This document shows, one piece after another, positions 50,248 to 59,478 of a DNA stretch of 64,000 nt. A model generated the notes under the pieces. That model made no database searches. It had not been told where the DNA came from and saw only the letters and a program-made list of their open reading frames with translations. A program made the translations under genes and the position numbers. Source of the DNA: Rhodospirillales bacterium (GTDB taxonomy: Bacteria > Pseudomonadota > Alphaproteobacteria > Rhodospirillales > Rhodospirillaceae); assembly GCA_028281845.1 (NCBI GenBank), contig JANQJD010000016.1, positions 1 to 64,000 on the forward strand, read 5' to 3'. Each line of letters opens with the position of its first letter. Position 1 is the first letter of the stretch.

Positions 50248-50751
50248 TCATTTCGTGCGAAACATATCGTGACAAGACTTACATGTCTTACTGAGATTTT
50301 TAATAGAAGAATCAATATATTTTCCCTTTTTTTTAGAAGAAACTTCTAGAAGTTCTTTGGCAGCGCTACTCATAGAATCAAGTCCAACCTTAAATTTGTT
50401 CCATTCGCTCCAGACCTCTGGCCTGGTTGTCTGTTTTACTGTTGCGCCCTCTGTCTTAGCCTTGAAGGCTGTGTCGGAGAGTTCTGTCATGAAGAGAATA
50501 GCCTCAGCACTCTGGGCCACAGCTTTATCGTCCAGCGCACATTCTTTCTTCAGAACACAACCAAGCCCCTTCATCAAGGCACCAATCGTTGCCATGACTT
50601 TCTGGCGATACAGGACATTGGCATCTTCCTGAGATTCCTCCAATGCCCGTACTTGTGAATCGCTCTCTGAGGCCTGTACTTGTACTCCTACTACACAGCC
50701 AGCCGCTATAATTGCTGCGACCATTGGCAGAATCGCATCAATGCGTTTCAT
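50248..50751 (-). CDS. cytochrome c' family protein
   Basis: Periplasmic four-helix haem protein, 167 residues from the ATG at 50751 with GGAGAAG seven bases upstream. A signal peptide (ILPMVAAIIAAGCVVGVQVQASE) is followed by helices VLYRQKVMATIGALMKGL, and so on, and the C-terminal haem-binding CKSCH within KTCKSCHDMFRTK. The His of CKSCH is the proximal ligand. Members bind NO and CO, and may protect against nitrosative stress. It has an extra pair of cysteines (GCVLKKEC) in the first helix-loop, which could form a disulfide. Confidence 0.88.
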   Translation of the reverse strand: MKRIDAILPMVAAIIAAGCVVGVQVQASESDSQVRALEESQEDANVLYRQKVMATIGALMKGLGCVLKKECALDDKAVAQSAEAILFMTELSDTAFKAKTEGATVKQTTRPEVWSEWNKFKVGLDSMSSAAKELLEVSSKKKGKYIDSSIKNLSKTCKSCHDMFRTK

Positions 50752-51282
50752 TATAGATCTTCTCCACACTCGTTAACCGTTAAAAAGGATACAATGGACG
50801 AAGGAGTCAGCTGAAGAGACTGCCTGCAGATTCTCCCAACTCTCCCTCGCCATGCTATCGTTAAGCATGTGAGTATTGGGAAATGAGCACTAGACTAGAA
50901 TGGAGCTAGAATGGAGAGCCAAACACTGGACAGCCAAAGACAGCATACATGCCAAACATCATGCCATATGACGCGACCGCTCATGCTGCTGGCTGGAAAG
51001 ACGTCACATGCGACACACCCACATGGTATCCTATCCTAGCCTAGGATGGAGGGATCCTCTAGTCAGAAGCGTCAACCATAACCAAGAGTGGGAGAAAACG
51101 ACGGGGCTTTTCAAAATAATGTGTCATTATGAGGGGGGTTGCCCCATTCGGATACCCCCGGATCAATGTGTATAATGTGTCATTTGAGCCGGAAGGCGCA
51201 GCCTACTTGGGAGAGTCTCTTGAAGAGGAGCCAGAGGCCCTTCCCCGTAGACAAGCCGAGACAGAATTGTTACCCTGCCACT
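50752..51282. other. gap between cytochrome c' gene and ffs
   Basis: About 530 bases with no gene. The doubled CTAGAATGGAG at 50895-50915 and CCTAGCCTAGGATGG at 51034-51050 are visible. The plus frame from 51129 is a shadow crossing the SRP RNA. The promoter of the RNA should lie at about 51240-51280, but I see no good match. Confidence 0.45.
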
Positions 51283-51379
51283 GGGAGGCTGGCGCTGGAC
51301 GATTCCCTCGCCAACCCGGTCAGGTCCGGAAGGAAACAGCCGTAACGAGTCTCGAGTCGGGTCGGTCGTCAGGCCTCCT
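51283..51379 (+). ncRNA. ffs: 4.5S / small SRP RNA
   Basis: The conserved SRP apical stem-loop is unmistakable at about 51318-51342: GGTCAGGTCCGGAAGGAAACAG, which binds Ffh. The outer stem pairs GGAGGC (51284-51289) with GCCTCC (51373-51378), then CTG with CAG and ACGA with TCGT, giving one long hairpin of about 97 bases. It lies 55 bases upstream of dnaX, its standard place in Alphaproteobacteria. Confidence 0.93.
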
Positions 51380-51434
51380 CTCACATCACAAGACCTCCGA
51401 TGCGGGGGGTTAGCAGGCCTTCATCCAGTCGCTC

Positions 51435-53129
51435 ATGGTCCAGACGCCGTACTGCGTACTCGCCCGTAAATATCGCCCTGCCACATTCGCCGCCCTCATC
51501 GGGCAGGACGTGTTAGTGCGGACACTGACGAATGCTATACAGTCGGGCCGTCTCGCCAATGCCTATATGCTCAGCGGTGTGCGCGGAGTCGGAAAAACTA
51601 CAACGGCCCGCATCTTTGCCAGTGCTCTGAACTGTATTGGGACAGACGGGACTGGCGGTCCTACAGTCACCCCCTGTCGCCAGTGTGAACACTGTTGTGC
51701 TATTGCTGCCGACAGACACGTTGATGTGCTAGAAATGGACGCTGCCAGCCGTAGTAGTGTCAATGATATTCGGGATGTCATTGAAAGCCTGCGTTATAAG
51801 CCAGCCCGTGCCAGGTACAAAGTCTACATCCTCGATGAAGTGCATATGCTCTCTAACCAAGCGTTCACTGCTTTGCTCAAAAGCCTGGAAGAACCGCCTG
51901 AACATGTGAAATTTATTTTTGCCACTACTGACATAAATAAAATTCCAAATACAATACTTTCAAGATGTCAACGATTTGATTTACGTCGCGTTGAGATAGA
52001 AACACTGATATCTCATTTCTTATACATTGCGGGCGCAGAAGATGTCCGGGTAGAAGGGGAAGCGCTGCGATTAATCGCTTGCGCTGCAGATGGTTCAGTG
52101 CGCGATGGGCTGTCCTTGCTAGATCAGGCGATGGTCGGTGCCATCACTAGCCATGATTCTGATTCGGCCGAGTCCAGAATCATTGTGACGGCCTCTGGGG
52201 TGCGTAAGATGCTGGGGCTTGCTGACAGAACGCGCATCTTTGATCTCCTGGAGGCCCTTCTGGGAGGCGAGGTAGAGAAAGCGCTGAGTCTTCTGAAGGA
52301 ACAGCACGAGTCCGGGGCTGATCCGTCCCTCATTCTTCAGGAAATGCTGGCGTTGATTCACTTGCTGACCAAGCTCAAGGTGGTGCCCCATGCCGCTAGG
52401 GATTCTGCGATAGCGGCAGCAGAATATGACCGTAGCAGGGCTATGGCCGCAAAGCTGTCCATCGCGGTGCTCACCAGGGCCTGGCAGATGTTACTGAAAG
52501 CCCTCGTGGAAGGGCGCACTGCGCCATCGCCACTCCAGGCAGCAGAGATGGCTCTGATTAGACTCGCCTACACCGCTTCTCTGCCAACTCCATTGGAAGT
52601 TGTTTCTTCTTTAGAGAAAAACGAGCATGTTGCCTCTCTTAAACCACAGATGTCTCCAGTCGTCTCTTCCACCGCTCCGCATGTCTCCTCTTTAGGAGAT
52701 AATCCGTGTTCGTTCGCTGAGGTGATCGCATTGTGTCGAGCGAGAGGCGAGACGCAGCTTGCGTTTGACTTACAACACCAGTTTCTGCCAGTGCATTTCG
52801 AGCCCTTTTCTATGAGATTGCAACCACTGTACGAGACACCACGCAATCCTGCTCGCAGACTTGAGAAGATTTTACGAGAATGGACTGGACAGCACTGGGT
52901 AGTCTACACGGCTCAAGAGGATGAGAGGGCCGCTGCCGTGCCAGTGCCAAGAGAACCGGAAGAACCGGATTCTAGTCTTGTCTCTGGGGTGGCCGCGCAT
53001 CCGCTTGTCAAGGCTGTCTTGGAAACATTTCCTGGTGCACGTATTCACAACGCCTCCGCCGCTCTCCCGGCAGAGGACTTCCAAGGGACAGATTCTTCGT
53101 GTGGGTGTTCTGGACACAGCAACACATGA
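51435..53129 (+). CDS. dnaX: DNA polymerase III subunits gamma/tau
   Basis: ATPase of the clamp loader. Walker A GVRGVGKT at residues 48-55, the zinc cysteines around residues 65-85 (C...CRQCEHC), Walker B ILDEVHML and the sensor SRCQRFDLRR are intact. The C-terminal half has the tau-like domain with DLQHQFLPVHFEPFSMRL-type sequence. At 564 residues it is a little short for tau in this class. No slippery site for gamma formation was noticed. The gene lies between ffs and ybaB. AT-rich codons occur at 51910-51990. Confidence 0.95.
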   Translation: MVQTPYCVLARKYRPATFAALIGQDVLVRTLTNAIQSGRLANAYMLSGVRGVGKTTTARIFASALNCIGTDGTGGPTVTPCRQCEHCCAIAADRHVDVLEMDAASRSSVNDIRDVIESLRYKPARARYKVYILDEVHMLSNQAFTALLKSLEEPPEHVKFIFATTDINKIPNTILSRCQRFDLRRVEIETLISHFLYIAGAEDVRVEGEALRLIACAADGSVRDGLSLLDQAMVGAITSHDSDSAESRIIVTASGVRKMLGLADRTRIFDLLEALLGGEVEKALSLLKEQHESGADPSLILQEMLALIHLLTKLKVVPHAARDSAIAAAEYDRSRAMAAKLSIAVLTRAWQMLLKALVEGRTAPSPLQAAEMALIRLAYTASLPTPLEVVSSLEKNEHVASLKPQMSPVVSSTAPHVSSLGDNPCSFAEVIALCRARGETQLAFDLQHQFLPVHFEPFSMRLQPLYETPRNPARRLEKILREWTGQHWVVYTAQEDERAAAVPVPREPEEPDSSLVSGVAAHPLVKAVLETFPGARIHNASAALPAEDFQGTDSSCGCSGHSNT

Positions 53130-53205
53130 CGAAGCGCTAAAAAGCGCTATAATAATCGAATGATGCACAAGATCCCATGTTCGAAGAAGCAAAAGGCGAC
53201 CTGCT

Positions 53206-53529
53206 ATGAAAAATCTCGGCCAGCTTATGAAACAGGCACAGCAGATGCAGTCTAAGATGGCGGAGCTGCAGGAACGACTCGCTCAGACAGAAATTAATGG
53301 CATTGCTGGAGGGGGCATGGTCCGGGTTGTTCTGGACGGCAAAGGGGACATGCGCAAAGTTACAATTGACAAAAATTTGCTTGATCCCGATGAAATAGAA
53401 GTGCTGGAGGATTTGATTGTGGCAGCTTGTGCTGATGCTAAAGGTAAGGTTGAGGCGTACATGCAGGAGGAAATGGCTAAAGTGACCGGCGGGTTAAATC
53501 TTCCACAAAACTTCAAAATGCCATTCTGA
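53206..53529 (+). CDS. YbaB/EbfC family nucleoid-associated protein
   Basis: Small DNA-binding protein, 107 residues, that forms a tweezer-like dimer. The start MKNLGQLMKQAQQMQSKMAELQERL is the family hallmark; GIAGGGMVRVVLDGKGDMRKVTID and the C-terminal VTGGLNLPQNFKMPF follow. It is the second gene after dnaX, 76 bases downstream. In most Proteobacteria recR comes next; here only a possible fragment is seen. Confidence 0.95.
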   Translation: MKNLGQLMKQAQQMQSKMAELQERLAQTEINGIAGGGMVRVVLDGKGDMRKVTIDKNLLDPDEIEVLEDLIVAACADAKGKVEAYMQEEMAKVTGGLNLPQNFKMPF

Positions 53530-53922
53530 ATCCCTGGAACCTTATCCCTTGCCTGTGGAAAAACGGTCAGCACGATTGGCTGCTTTGGCACTCCACTCGT
53601 CCGTCAAGAAGACTCTTGGACAAGACACCGCCCCATGAGCACGGAGCGTTCTAACGCCCAGAAGTCAAGTTGGCACTGACGGGTCCCGACGCAGGACGGT
53701 GCAGAGTGGGTCCTCTGTAGCAAGAAAATCGCAGCGCACATTCTCCGGGAAGAACGACTCCAAGAGTCTTATTTTCACCGCCATGGGCAATGGATTGCAT
53801 GAGCCATGGGGAACGACGACGAGGCGCGCTCCTTCTACTGAAGACTGACGCTGCCTCAAACCCAGACAGACTAGGTTCCTTGTCAGATCACCGCCTATTG
53901 CCGAACTCTTGCAAGCTCAGTG
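53530..53922. other. 393-base gap where recR is expected
   Basis: No intact gene. The first 100 bases may hold a recR relic (see separate entry). The rest shows only short frames. A minus frame at 53665-53859 is 64 codons long and not recognised. The region ends at the convergent antiporter gene. Confidence 0.5.
53534..53632 (+). pseudogene. possible recR remnant
   Basis: Five bases after the ybaB stop, one frame reads LPVEKRSARLAALALH, which resembles the RecR N-terminal LPGLGPRSARRAALHLL (about 10 matches over 17 positions, with the GLG helix-hairpin-helix glycines lost), then continues to a stop near 53635. There is no start codon, and nothing of the zinc finger or Toprim domain is recognisable beyond it. 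The exact position expected for recR in the dnaX-ybaB-recR order is the main support. Similarity may be chance. Confidence 0.3.
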
Positions 53923-55596
53923 TTATGTCACCCAGTCGCGGGTATCCTCTTCTTTGCGATCGTCGTGTAGCACCGCGCTTGCGAGACGCAGACCGACCTC
54001 CATGGTTTCCGGCACAACGTCCGTGATGCCAGACTTACGGAGAGCTGTTGCCGAGGCTTCGTCACTCACTCTGGCAAAAATAGGTAGCGCGGCACGAGAC
54101 GAACGCACGGAGTCGACGATTCTCAGTGTCGCAGAAGAGTCCCCTGTTGCAACGACCACAGCACGACTCTGCTCAACCCCTGCTGCCTTGAGTACAGAGA
54201 CGAGCGATGCATCACCATAAAAGACAGGCTCACCGAGAGCGAGACCTTCGCTGATGCGACGTGGGCTCATTTCTAGAATCAGATATGATGTCCCGTAAGC
54301 CTTTAACATGCGAGCAACAAGACGCCCGACCTCGCCAAACCCAATAATGAGTACATGTGAGCGATACTCGTGCTCGCCTTGTTCTGTACGGTTGCCCAGG
54401 CGAGCATAGCGCGCCGTCTCACGGCTTTCCAAGAAAGTCACCCAGCCGGAGCCCAGTGTAATGTAGAGCGGGGTGGCTGCCATGCTCGCGGCCACCACAA
54501 GAATCACCAAATGGCCCAGCTCAGCGGGAATCACTCCAGCCAAAATTGCCGCACCAAGTAGAACAAAAGCAAATTCACCGGCTTGGCTGAGCACACCGCC
54601 AAGACGCATAGAACGCCAGATACTAAAGCGGAACAGACGACTCAGGCCCATGATTAAGGCAGACTTGCCGACTAGCAGGGCAATGGTTAATATTGCTACT
54701 AATAGTAGGCTATCCACCGTCAGAGATAAGTCGAATCGCATACCAACGGTGGTAAAAAACAGACTCAGCAGAATGCCCCTGAAGGGTTCAATGTCTGCTT
54801 GAACTTGGTGGCGGTATTCTGTTTCTGCAATCAGCATCCCGGCCAGAAAGGCTCCAAAGACCATTGACAAACCAACCTGCTCAGTAACCCAGCTCGTCCC
54901 TAGGGCAACCAACAAGGTACTGGCAGCGAACACTTCCGATGAACGCGCCTCACAGACCAATCGCAGCAACGGTCGCAGTAAAAGTCTCCCGATGATGTAG
55001 ATGACGACAATAGCCCCTGCTGCCTTCAGAACCGCCATACCGAGCATAGGCCACACGGCGGCTGTCAGGACTCCGCCATCATTCTCAAGAACTTCTAATA
55101 ATACTAGAAATGGTCCTACAGCGAGATCTTGCATCAATAAAACGGCAAGAGCCATTTGGCCATAGCGTGTTCTGAGTTGACTGCGCTCGTTTAATACCTG
55201 CAGGACGATGGCGGTAGAGGACATGGCCAAAGCGCCCCCTATCATGACCGCTGCAGCAAGTGGATAGCCCGCAAGAATAACAATTGAACTGACAGCTAGT
55301 GCCGTGACTACGATCTGTGAGACACCCAGTCCGACCACCGGCAGCCCGATTCGCTTTAAACGGTCGAGTGGCATTTCCAGGCCAATGGTAAATAGCAGAA
55401 AAACAACCCCCAATTCTGCCAGCACATGGATAGATTCTATTTCTGAGATCAAGCTGAAACCATGAGGCCCTACGACACCACCCGCTATGAGATAGCCTAG
55501 TACTGGACCAAGTCTCAGACGCTGAGAGAGTGGTACAGCGACTACTGTAGCAAGAAGAAAAATGAGGATATCTACGAAATTGTGACTCTCGACCAT
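53923..55596 (-). CDS. CPA2-family cation/proton antiporter with RCK domain (KefB/C-like)
   Basis: Membrane antiporter, likely K+/H+, of about 557 residues from the ATG at 55596. The N-terminal two thirds has some twelve helices with the family marks LGYLIAGGVVGPHG, GLEMPLDRLK, and LLMQDLAVGPFLVLL. The C-terminal RCK/TrkA-N domain has a Rossmann GFGEVGRLVARML and a D at the end of the second strand (LILEMSP; Glu here). KefB/C are gated by glutathione adducts in some bacteria; that residue pattern was not checked. It is convergent with the dnaX block. Confidence 0.9.
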   Translation of the reverse strand: MVESHNFVDILIFLLATVVAVPLSQRLRLGPVLGYLIAGGVVGPHGFSLISEIESIHVLAELGVVFLLFTIGLEMPLDRLKRIGLPVVGLGVSQIVVTALAVSSIVILAGYPLAAAVMIGGALAMSSTAIVLQVLNERSQLRTRYGQMALAVLLMQDLAVGPFLVLLEVLENDGGVLTAAVWPMLGMAVLKAAGAIVVIYIIGRLLLRPLLRLVCEARSSEVFAASTLLVALGTSWVTEQVGLSMVFGAFLAGMLIAETEYRHQVQADIEPFRGILLSLFFTTVGMRFDLSLTVDSLLLVAILTIALLVGKSALIMGLSRLFRFSIWRSMRLGGVLSQAGEFAFVLLGAAILAGVIPAELGHLVILVVAASMAATPLYITLGSGWVTFLESRETARYARLGNRTEQGEHEYRSHVLIIGFGEVGRLVARMLKAYGTSYLILEMSPRRISEGLALGEPVFYGDASLVSVLKAAGVEQSRAVVVATGDSSATLRIVDSVRSSRAALPIFARVSDEASATALRKSGITDVVPETMEVGLRLASAVLHDDRKEEDTRDWVT

Positions 55597-55950
55597 ACGG
55601 GCCTCATGGAGCCTGCCTGCGAACGTTTCTCTTCCCGTAAAGGTCCCTCCCAACGGGATTCTACGGGTAGCGTCCTCACTTTACGCCGGAACACTCTGGA
55701 CAGGAATAATGCCGTCACGCGTACGCTTGCGGGGTGCCGCCTGAGAAGGCCTACTCATACAGCCAAGCCGCGGCTGCCGGTCCCGGTGATGAGAATCATT
55801 CACAAATGTTCTGGAAACGCGAGCAGAAGAAAATTTTAAAAAAAAGAAGAAATCATGCTCGAGAGTTGTGATCCGCAGAATAGTGGCAGAATAGTGATAG
55901 TGGAAGAGGCTTTCGGAAAGAGAAGTGGAGAGTCAATTCTGAAAATTAAA
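55597..55950. other. gap between guaA and the antiporter
   Basis: About 350 bases with no gene. An A-rich stretch lies at 55825-55850. A doubled AGAATAGTG at 55876-55898 is seen. The antiporter's promoter is expected here, but no clear match was found. Confidence 0.4.
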
Positions 55951-57507
55951 TTACTCCCATTCAATCGTTCCAGCTGGTTTTGAGGTGATATCATAGGTCA
56001 CCCTGTTGATCCCCTTGACTTCGTTAATAATACGGTTAGCGACACGGCTCAGAAAGGCATGGTCAAAGGGATAGAAATCAGCAGTCATCCCATCTGTCGA
56101 AGTCACCGCGCGAAGCGCCAGGGCATAATCATAGGAACGCGCATCACCCATGACTCCAACTGTGCGAACTGGCAGGAGCACAGCAAACGCCTGCCAGATG
56201 GCCTCGTACAGCCCAGCGGCCTGGACTTCCTCGAGATAGATGGCATCTGCTCGGCGCAAGAGATCCAGTTTCTCACGGGTGACAGACTGACCAATCAGAC
56301 GGATGGCGAGCCCTGGTCCGGGAAATGGGTGGCGTCTGACCATGTTGTCTGGCAGTCCTAAAATGCGCCCCAGTTGCCGCACTTCGTCCTTGAAGAGCGT
56401 GCGTAAAGGTTCAACTAATTTGAGTTTCATACGCTCGGGCAGGCCGCCGACATTATGATGACTTTTGATAGTGACAGACGGTCCGCCATGGACGCTAACG
56501 GATTCAATGACGTCTGGATACAATGTGCCCTGTGCGAGAAAATCAGTCTTGGCCTCTCTTTGAGCTTCTTCTTCAAAAACGTCGATGAATGTTGCGCCTA
56601 TCATCTGGCGTTTTTTTTCAGGATCGAAGATCCCATTCAGTTTCCTCATGAAGAGATCCGCAGCATCGCGGTGAACCAGCCTTATGTTGAATCTCTCACG
56701 AAAGAGAGAGAGGACCTGCTCTGCTTCACCTAAACGCATCATACCATGATCCACGAAGACACATAAGAGCCCGTCCCCTATGGCTTCCTGTACCAGGACA
56801 GCGGTCACTGCAGAGTCAATCCCGCCCGAGACGGCACAGAGAACTCGCTGACCTTCTACCTGTCCTCGCACCTGCTCTACGACCTGAGCACGGAAGGCCG
56901 CCATGCTCCAGTCTCCTCGGCAGCGACAGAGACGGCGTACAAAGTTGCGTAAGAGCGCAGCCCCGTGTGGAGTATGAACGACCTCAGGGTGAAACTGGAC
57001 GCCATAAAAGCGGCGATCGTCATCAGCGATAGCAGCAAATGGCGCCCCTTCTGTGACAGCCACGGTGCGGAATCCCTGTGGGAGGGGTGCCACGACACGA
57101 TCCCCATGGCTCATCCACACCTGCTCCCGTCTTCCGGGAATCCAAACGTCTGAGAAAAGCGCACATGAATCAACAACCTTAACAAAAGTGCGGCCGAACT
57201 CGCGATTTGTGGAATGTTCTACAGCTCCCCCTAGTTGTGTCACGAGCACTTGATATCCATAACAGATGCCGAGTATGGGTATCCCCAGCGTGAAGAGTCT
57301 CTCAGAGACACGCGGACTCAGTGTTCCCGTCACTGAGCCTGGCCCCCCTGATAGCACTGCACCTCTTGCCTCAAATGTCTGTAAAAACGCGACTGTGATC
57401 TTGTGAAAGGGATGCACTTCACAGTAGACACCGCCTTCACGGATGCGACGGGCGATGAGCTGAGTGAGCTGTGATCCGAAGTCTATGATGAGGATGCAAT
57501 CAGTCAT
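55951..57507 (-). CDS. guaA: GMP synthase (glutamine-hydrolysing)
   Basis: Converts XMP to GMP. An N-terminal class I glutamine amidotransferase has Cys82 in [10 protein letters not shown] and the His-Glu pair in FHPEVVHT; the ATP pyrophosphatase domain has [13 protein letters not shown]; the C-terminal dimer domain ends KPAGTIEWE as usual. The ATG at 57507 gives [13 protein letters not shown], as in homologues; the longer frame starts at 57594. It lies 19 bases downstream of a small membrane protein gene and is followed by the antiporter gene. Confidence 0.97.
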   Translation of the reverse strand: MTDCILIIDFGSQLTQLIARRIREGGVYCEVHPFHKITVAFLQTFEARGAVLSGGPGSVTGTLSPRVSERLFTLGIPILGICYGYQVLVTQLGGAVEHSTNREFGRTFVKVVDSCALFSDVWIPGRREQVWMSHGDRVVAPLPQGFRTVAVTEGAPFAAIADDDRRFYGVQFHPEVVHTPHGAALLRNFVRRLCRCRGDWSMAAFRAQVVEQVRGQVEGQRVLCAVSGGIDSAVTAVLVQEAIGDGLLCVFVDHGMMRLGEAEQVLSLFRERFNIRLVHRDAADLFMRKLNGIFDPEKKRQMIGATFIDVFEEEAQREAKTDFLAQGTLYPDVIESVSVHGGPSVTIKSHHNVGGLPERMKLKLVEPLRTLFKDEVRQLGRILGLPDNMVRRHPFPGPGLAIRLIGQSVTREKLDLLRRADAIYLEEVQAAGLYEAIWQAFAVLLPVRTVGVMGDARSYDYALALRAVTSTDGMTADFYPFDHAFLSRVANRIINEVKGINRVTYDITSKPAGTIEWE

Positions 57508-57526
57508 GGCCTCAAGGATTTCTAGT

Positions 57527-57742
57527 CTACTCTCTATTACTATTACAATGCGCACCGGTGCCCTTTGTGATAATCCATAGGCCAACAAAGGCAATCACTG
57601 TACCGATGATCAGTAGAGGCAGCCGATAGGATTCAAAGAAGAGACCGTGTGGCAGACGGACAACGCCGATGCCAATGAGGACAACGACGCAACCCGTGAC
57701 CCAGTACAGGAGCTTTCTCTTTTTGAGCACTTTTCTACCCAT
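57527..57742 (-). CDS. small two-helix membrane protein
   Basis: A 71-residue hydrophobic protein with two predicted membrane helices ([18 protein letters not shown] and [18 protein letters not shown]) separated by a short loop. I do not recognise a family. It sits 25 bases after the decarboxylase beta subunit and 19 before guaA in the same direction, and its basic N-terminus ([10 protein letters not shown]) is compatible with a real membrane protein. It may be an accessory to either neighbour, or a stand-alone small protein. Confidence 0.6.
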   Translation of the reverse strand: MGRKVLKKRKLLYWVTGCVVVLIGIGVVRLPHGLFFESYRLPLLIIGTVIAFVGLWIITKGTGAHCNSNRE

Positions 57743-57767
57743 ACCATACCCAGTGACTGCTGCTCAC

Positions 57768-59030
57768 TCAGCGCAAGAGCGTTACGAAGGAAGCCGCAAA
57801 AATAGCGGAGGTAATGACACCAGAAATGTTCACGCCTAGCGCATGGGGCATGACGAGCACATCGGCCCGCGCGGCGGAAACCACTTTTTGTGCAACTTTT
57901 GATGTTGTTGGAACACAACTAACAGCTGCTATTCCTATCACAGGATTATATTTCCCTTGAGTGGTAAAATATAAAATGTACCCACCGATCAGCCCACCGA
58001 TGGCCGAAATAGTTAAAGCAAAGATGCCAAGCAGCAATAACTTCAGGACCATAGGATCCAGGAGCGTGTTGGCTTCACACAACACACCGAGCACGAGACC
58101 GAGGAAAAATGTGGCTCCATAAAGGAATGTACTACTGAACAGGTCGGCAAAATGGTTGAGGCCACTTTCTCGCACAGCCACGCCAACGAATAAGGCTAGG
58201 AACAATGGTGCTGCCACAGGGAACAACAGGCACAATGTTATGCAAGCCACCACTGCAAACAACAGCTTCTCGCCTGCTGAAATGGGACGGGTCTTTTCAA
58301 AAGGCATTGGACAGGCGCGCAACCTGTGCGGGACGAGTGCCTTGATGAGGAATGGATAACCGCCATAGGTCAGCCCTAAATAGAGATACCCGACTACTGT
58401 GATCGGTACAAAGAGGTGCTTAGCCAGCACCAATGAGGCGAACAGCACCATAGGGCCGTCTGCGCCGCCGATCATAGCGACGGCAGCGGCCTCACGTTGA
58501 GTCAGGCCTAGCCATACCGCAACTGGAAAAGTGACTGCTGTGCCTAATTCTCCACAGATGGCAACGAACATACTCTGAAAAGGACGGGCCATGACAAAGC
58601 CTACGTCCAGAAGCACGCCGATTCCCATAAAGACCAGAACAGCGATGAGACCATTGCTGAATGTTAACGTATAAACCGGCTGTAGGAAATCAACCTGCAG
58701 GGCATTGAGCACATCAATGGTATTTTCTGTGGCTATGCGGTGCACTGTGTCTGGGACTGCTCCTTCCGGCAGCTGTTTGCCGCCGGCCAAGGGGTCGATA
58801 AATAGGGTGCCCATTTTTCCGCCTTCAAAGAAGAGCACCCCTGCGTTAACCGCTGCCATGCCTAAACCCATGGGAATCATGAGCAACGGCTCGAGAATCT
58901 CCTTTCTACCCAGGTAGATCAGCAGCATGCCCAGGAAAATCAGGAAGATTCTACTGAACATAATTGACGGCTCAGACGCCGCAATCGTTGCTACTCCCTG
59001 GAAGAGATCAAGAAAATTGATCGATTCCAT
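57768..59030 (-). CDS. mmdB: Na+-translocating decarboxylase beta subunit
   Basis: Integral membrane subunit (OadB/MmdB/GcdB family) that decarboxylates carboxybiotin and pumps Na+ out. The 420 residues have about nine membrane segments. Key motifs: GGADGPMVLFAS, which contains the essential Asp of the OadB D203 region, and NPVIGIAAVSCVPTTSKVAQK, the Asn/Ser-containing second half-site. It starts with a short amphipathic lead (MESINFLDLFQGVATI). It is the last core gene of the mmdA-D-C-B order, as in Veillonella and Propionigenium. The Na+ ligand residues look intact by eye, but this was not aligned. Confidence 0.93.
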   Translation of the reverse strand: MESINFLDLFQGVATIAASEPSIMFSRIFLIFLGMLLIYLGRKEILEPLLMIPMGLGMAAVNAGVLFFEGGKMGTLFIDPLAGGKQLPEGAVPDTVHRIATENTIDVLNALQVDFLQPVYTLTFSNGLIAVLVFMGIGVLLDVGFVMARPFQSMFVAICGELGTAVTFPVAVWLGLTQREAAAVAMIGGADGPMVLFASLVLAKHLFVPITVVGYLYLGLTYGGYPFLIKALVPHRLRACPMPFEKTRPISAGEKLLFAVVACITLCLLFPVAAPLFLALFVGVAVRESGLNHFADLFSSTFLYGATFFLGLVLGVLCEANTLLDPMVLKLLLLGIFALTISAIGGLIGGYILYFTTQGKYNPVIGIAAVSCVPTTSKVAQKVVSAARADVLVMPHALGVNISGVITSAIFAASFVTLLR

Positions 59031-59045
59031 GCGCCTCTCCGGACA

Positions 59046-59444
59046 TCAGCTGATACTGACTAGAGCTTGGCCGGAGTCAACTGCATCACCCGGCTTGACG
59101 TAAACGACATCGACCTTTCCCGTGAGATTTGAGAAGATATTCGTCTTCATCTTCATAGCCTCGAGTACGACGAGAAGATCGCCCTCCTTGACCTGCTGCC
59201 CAATAGAAACTTTCACTTCTTTCACTACACCGCCAACAGGACTCGTCACATCACCTGCACCAGCGGTCACAGGCTGAGCAGTAGGAGCCTGTTCCGGTGC
59301 CATCGGCGGATTTATTGCGGCCGCCGCGTTCACAGTGCCAGTGCCGGCGCTGGATAAGGCAGAGGCAGCGCTCCCCTCTACAATTTCTTCGACGGTTACT
59401 GTATAAGGCTTGCCATCAACGGTGATCCTAAACTTCTTCCACAT
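59046..59444 (-). CDS. mmdC: biotin carboxyl carrier subunit of the decarboxylase
   Basis: A 132-residue biotin-carrier protein. An N-terminal strand region (MWKKFRITVDGKPYTVTVEEI) is followed by an alanine/proline-rich linker (about residues 25-65) and a biotinyl domain with the canonical EAMKM (Lys is biotinylated) in VVLEAMKMKTN. This is the gamma subunit of methylmalonyl-CoA decarboxylase, or of similar enzymes. It lies 15 bases upstream of mmdB and 34 bases downstream of mmdD. A biotin ligase (birA) is not in the window. Confidence 0.93.
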   Translation of the reverse strand: MWKKFRITVDGKPYTVTVEEIVEGSAASALSSAGTGTVNAAAAINPPMAPEQAPTAQPVTAGAGDVTSPVGGVVKEVKVSIGQQVKEGDLLVVLEAMKMKTNIFSNLTGKVDVVYVKPGDAVDSGQALVSIS

Positions 59445-59478
59445 AGGTTGACCCCTTATACTTATGTGAACTCCGGGC

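Noticed and set aside
51392..51411. Hairpin after ffs as terminator
   Set aside because: ACCTCC can pair with GGGGGT, but there is a wobble pair and no T tract, so termination before dnaX is unsupported.
51129..51413. Plus frame of 94 codons over the SRP RNA
   Set aside because: It overlaps the conserved 4.5S RNA hairpin, which explains the sequence better.
53665..53859. Minus frame of 64 codons in the gap after ybaB
   Set aside because: Looks fairly protein-like, but no family, no ribosome site, and it runs opposite to the expected recR; not called.
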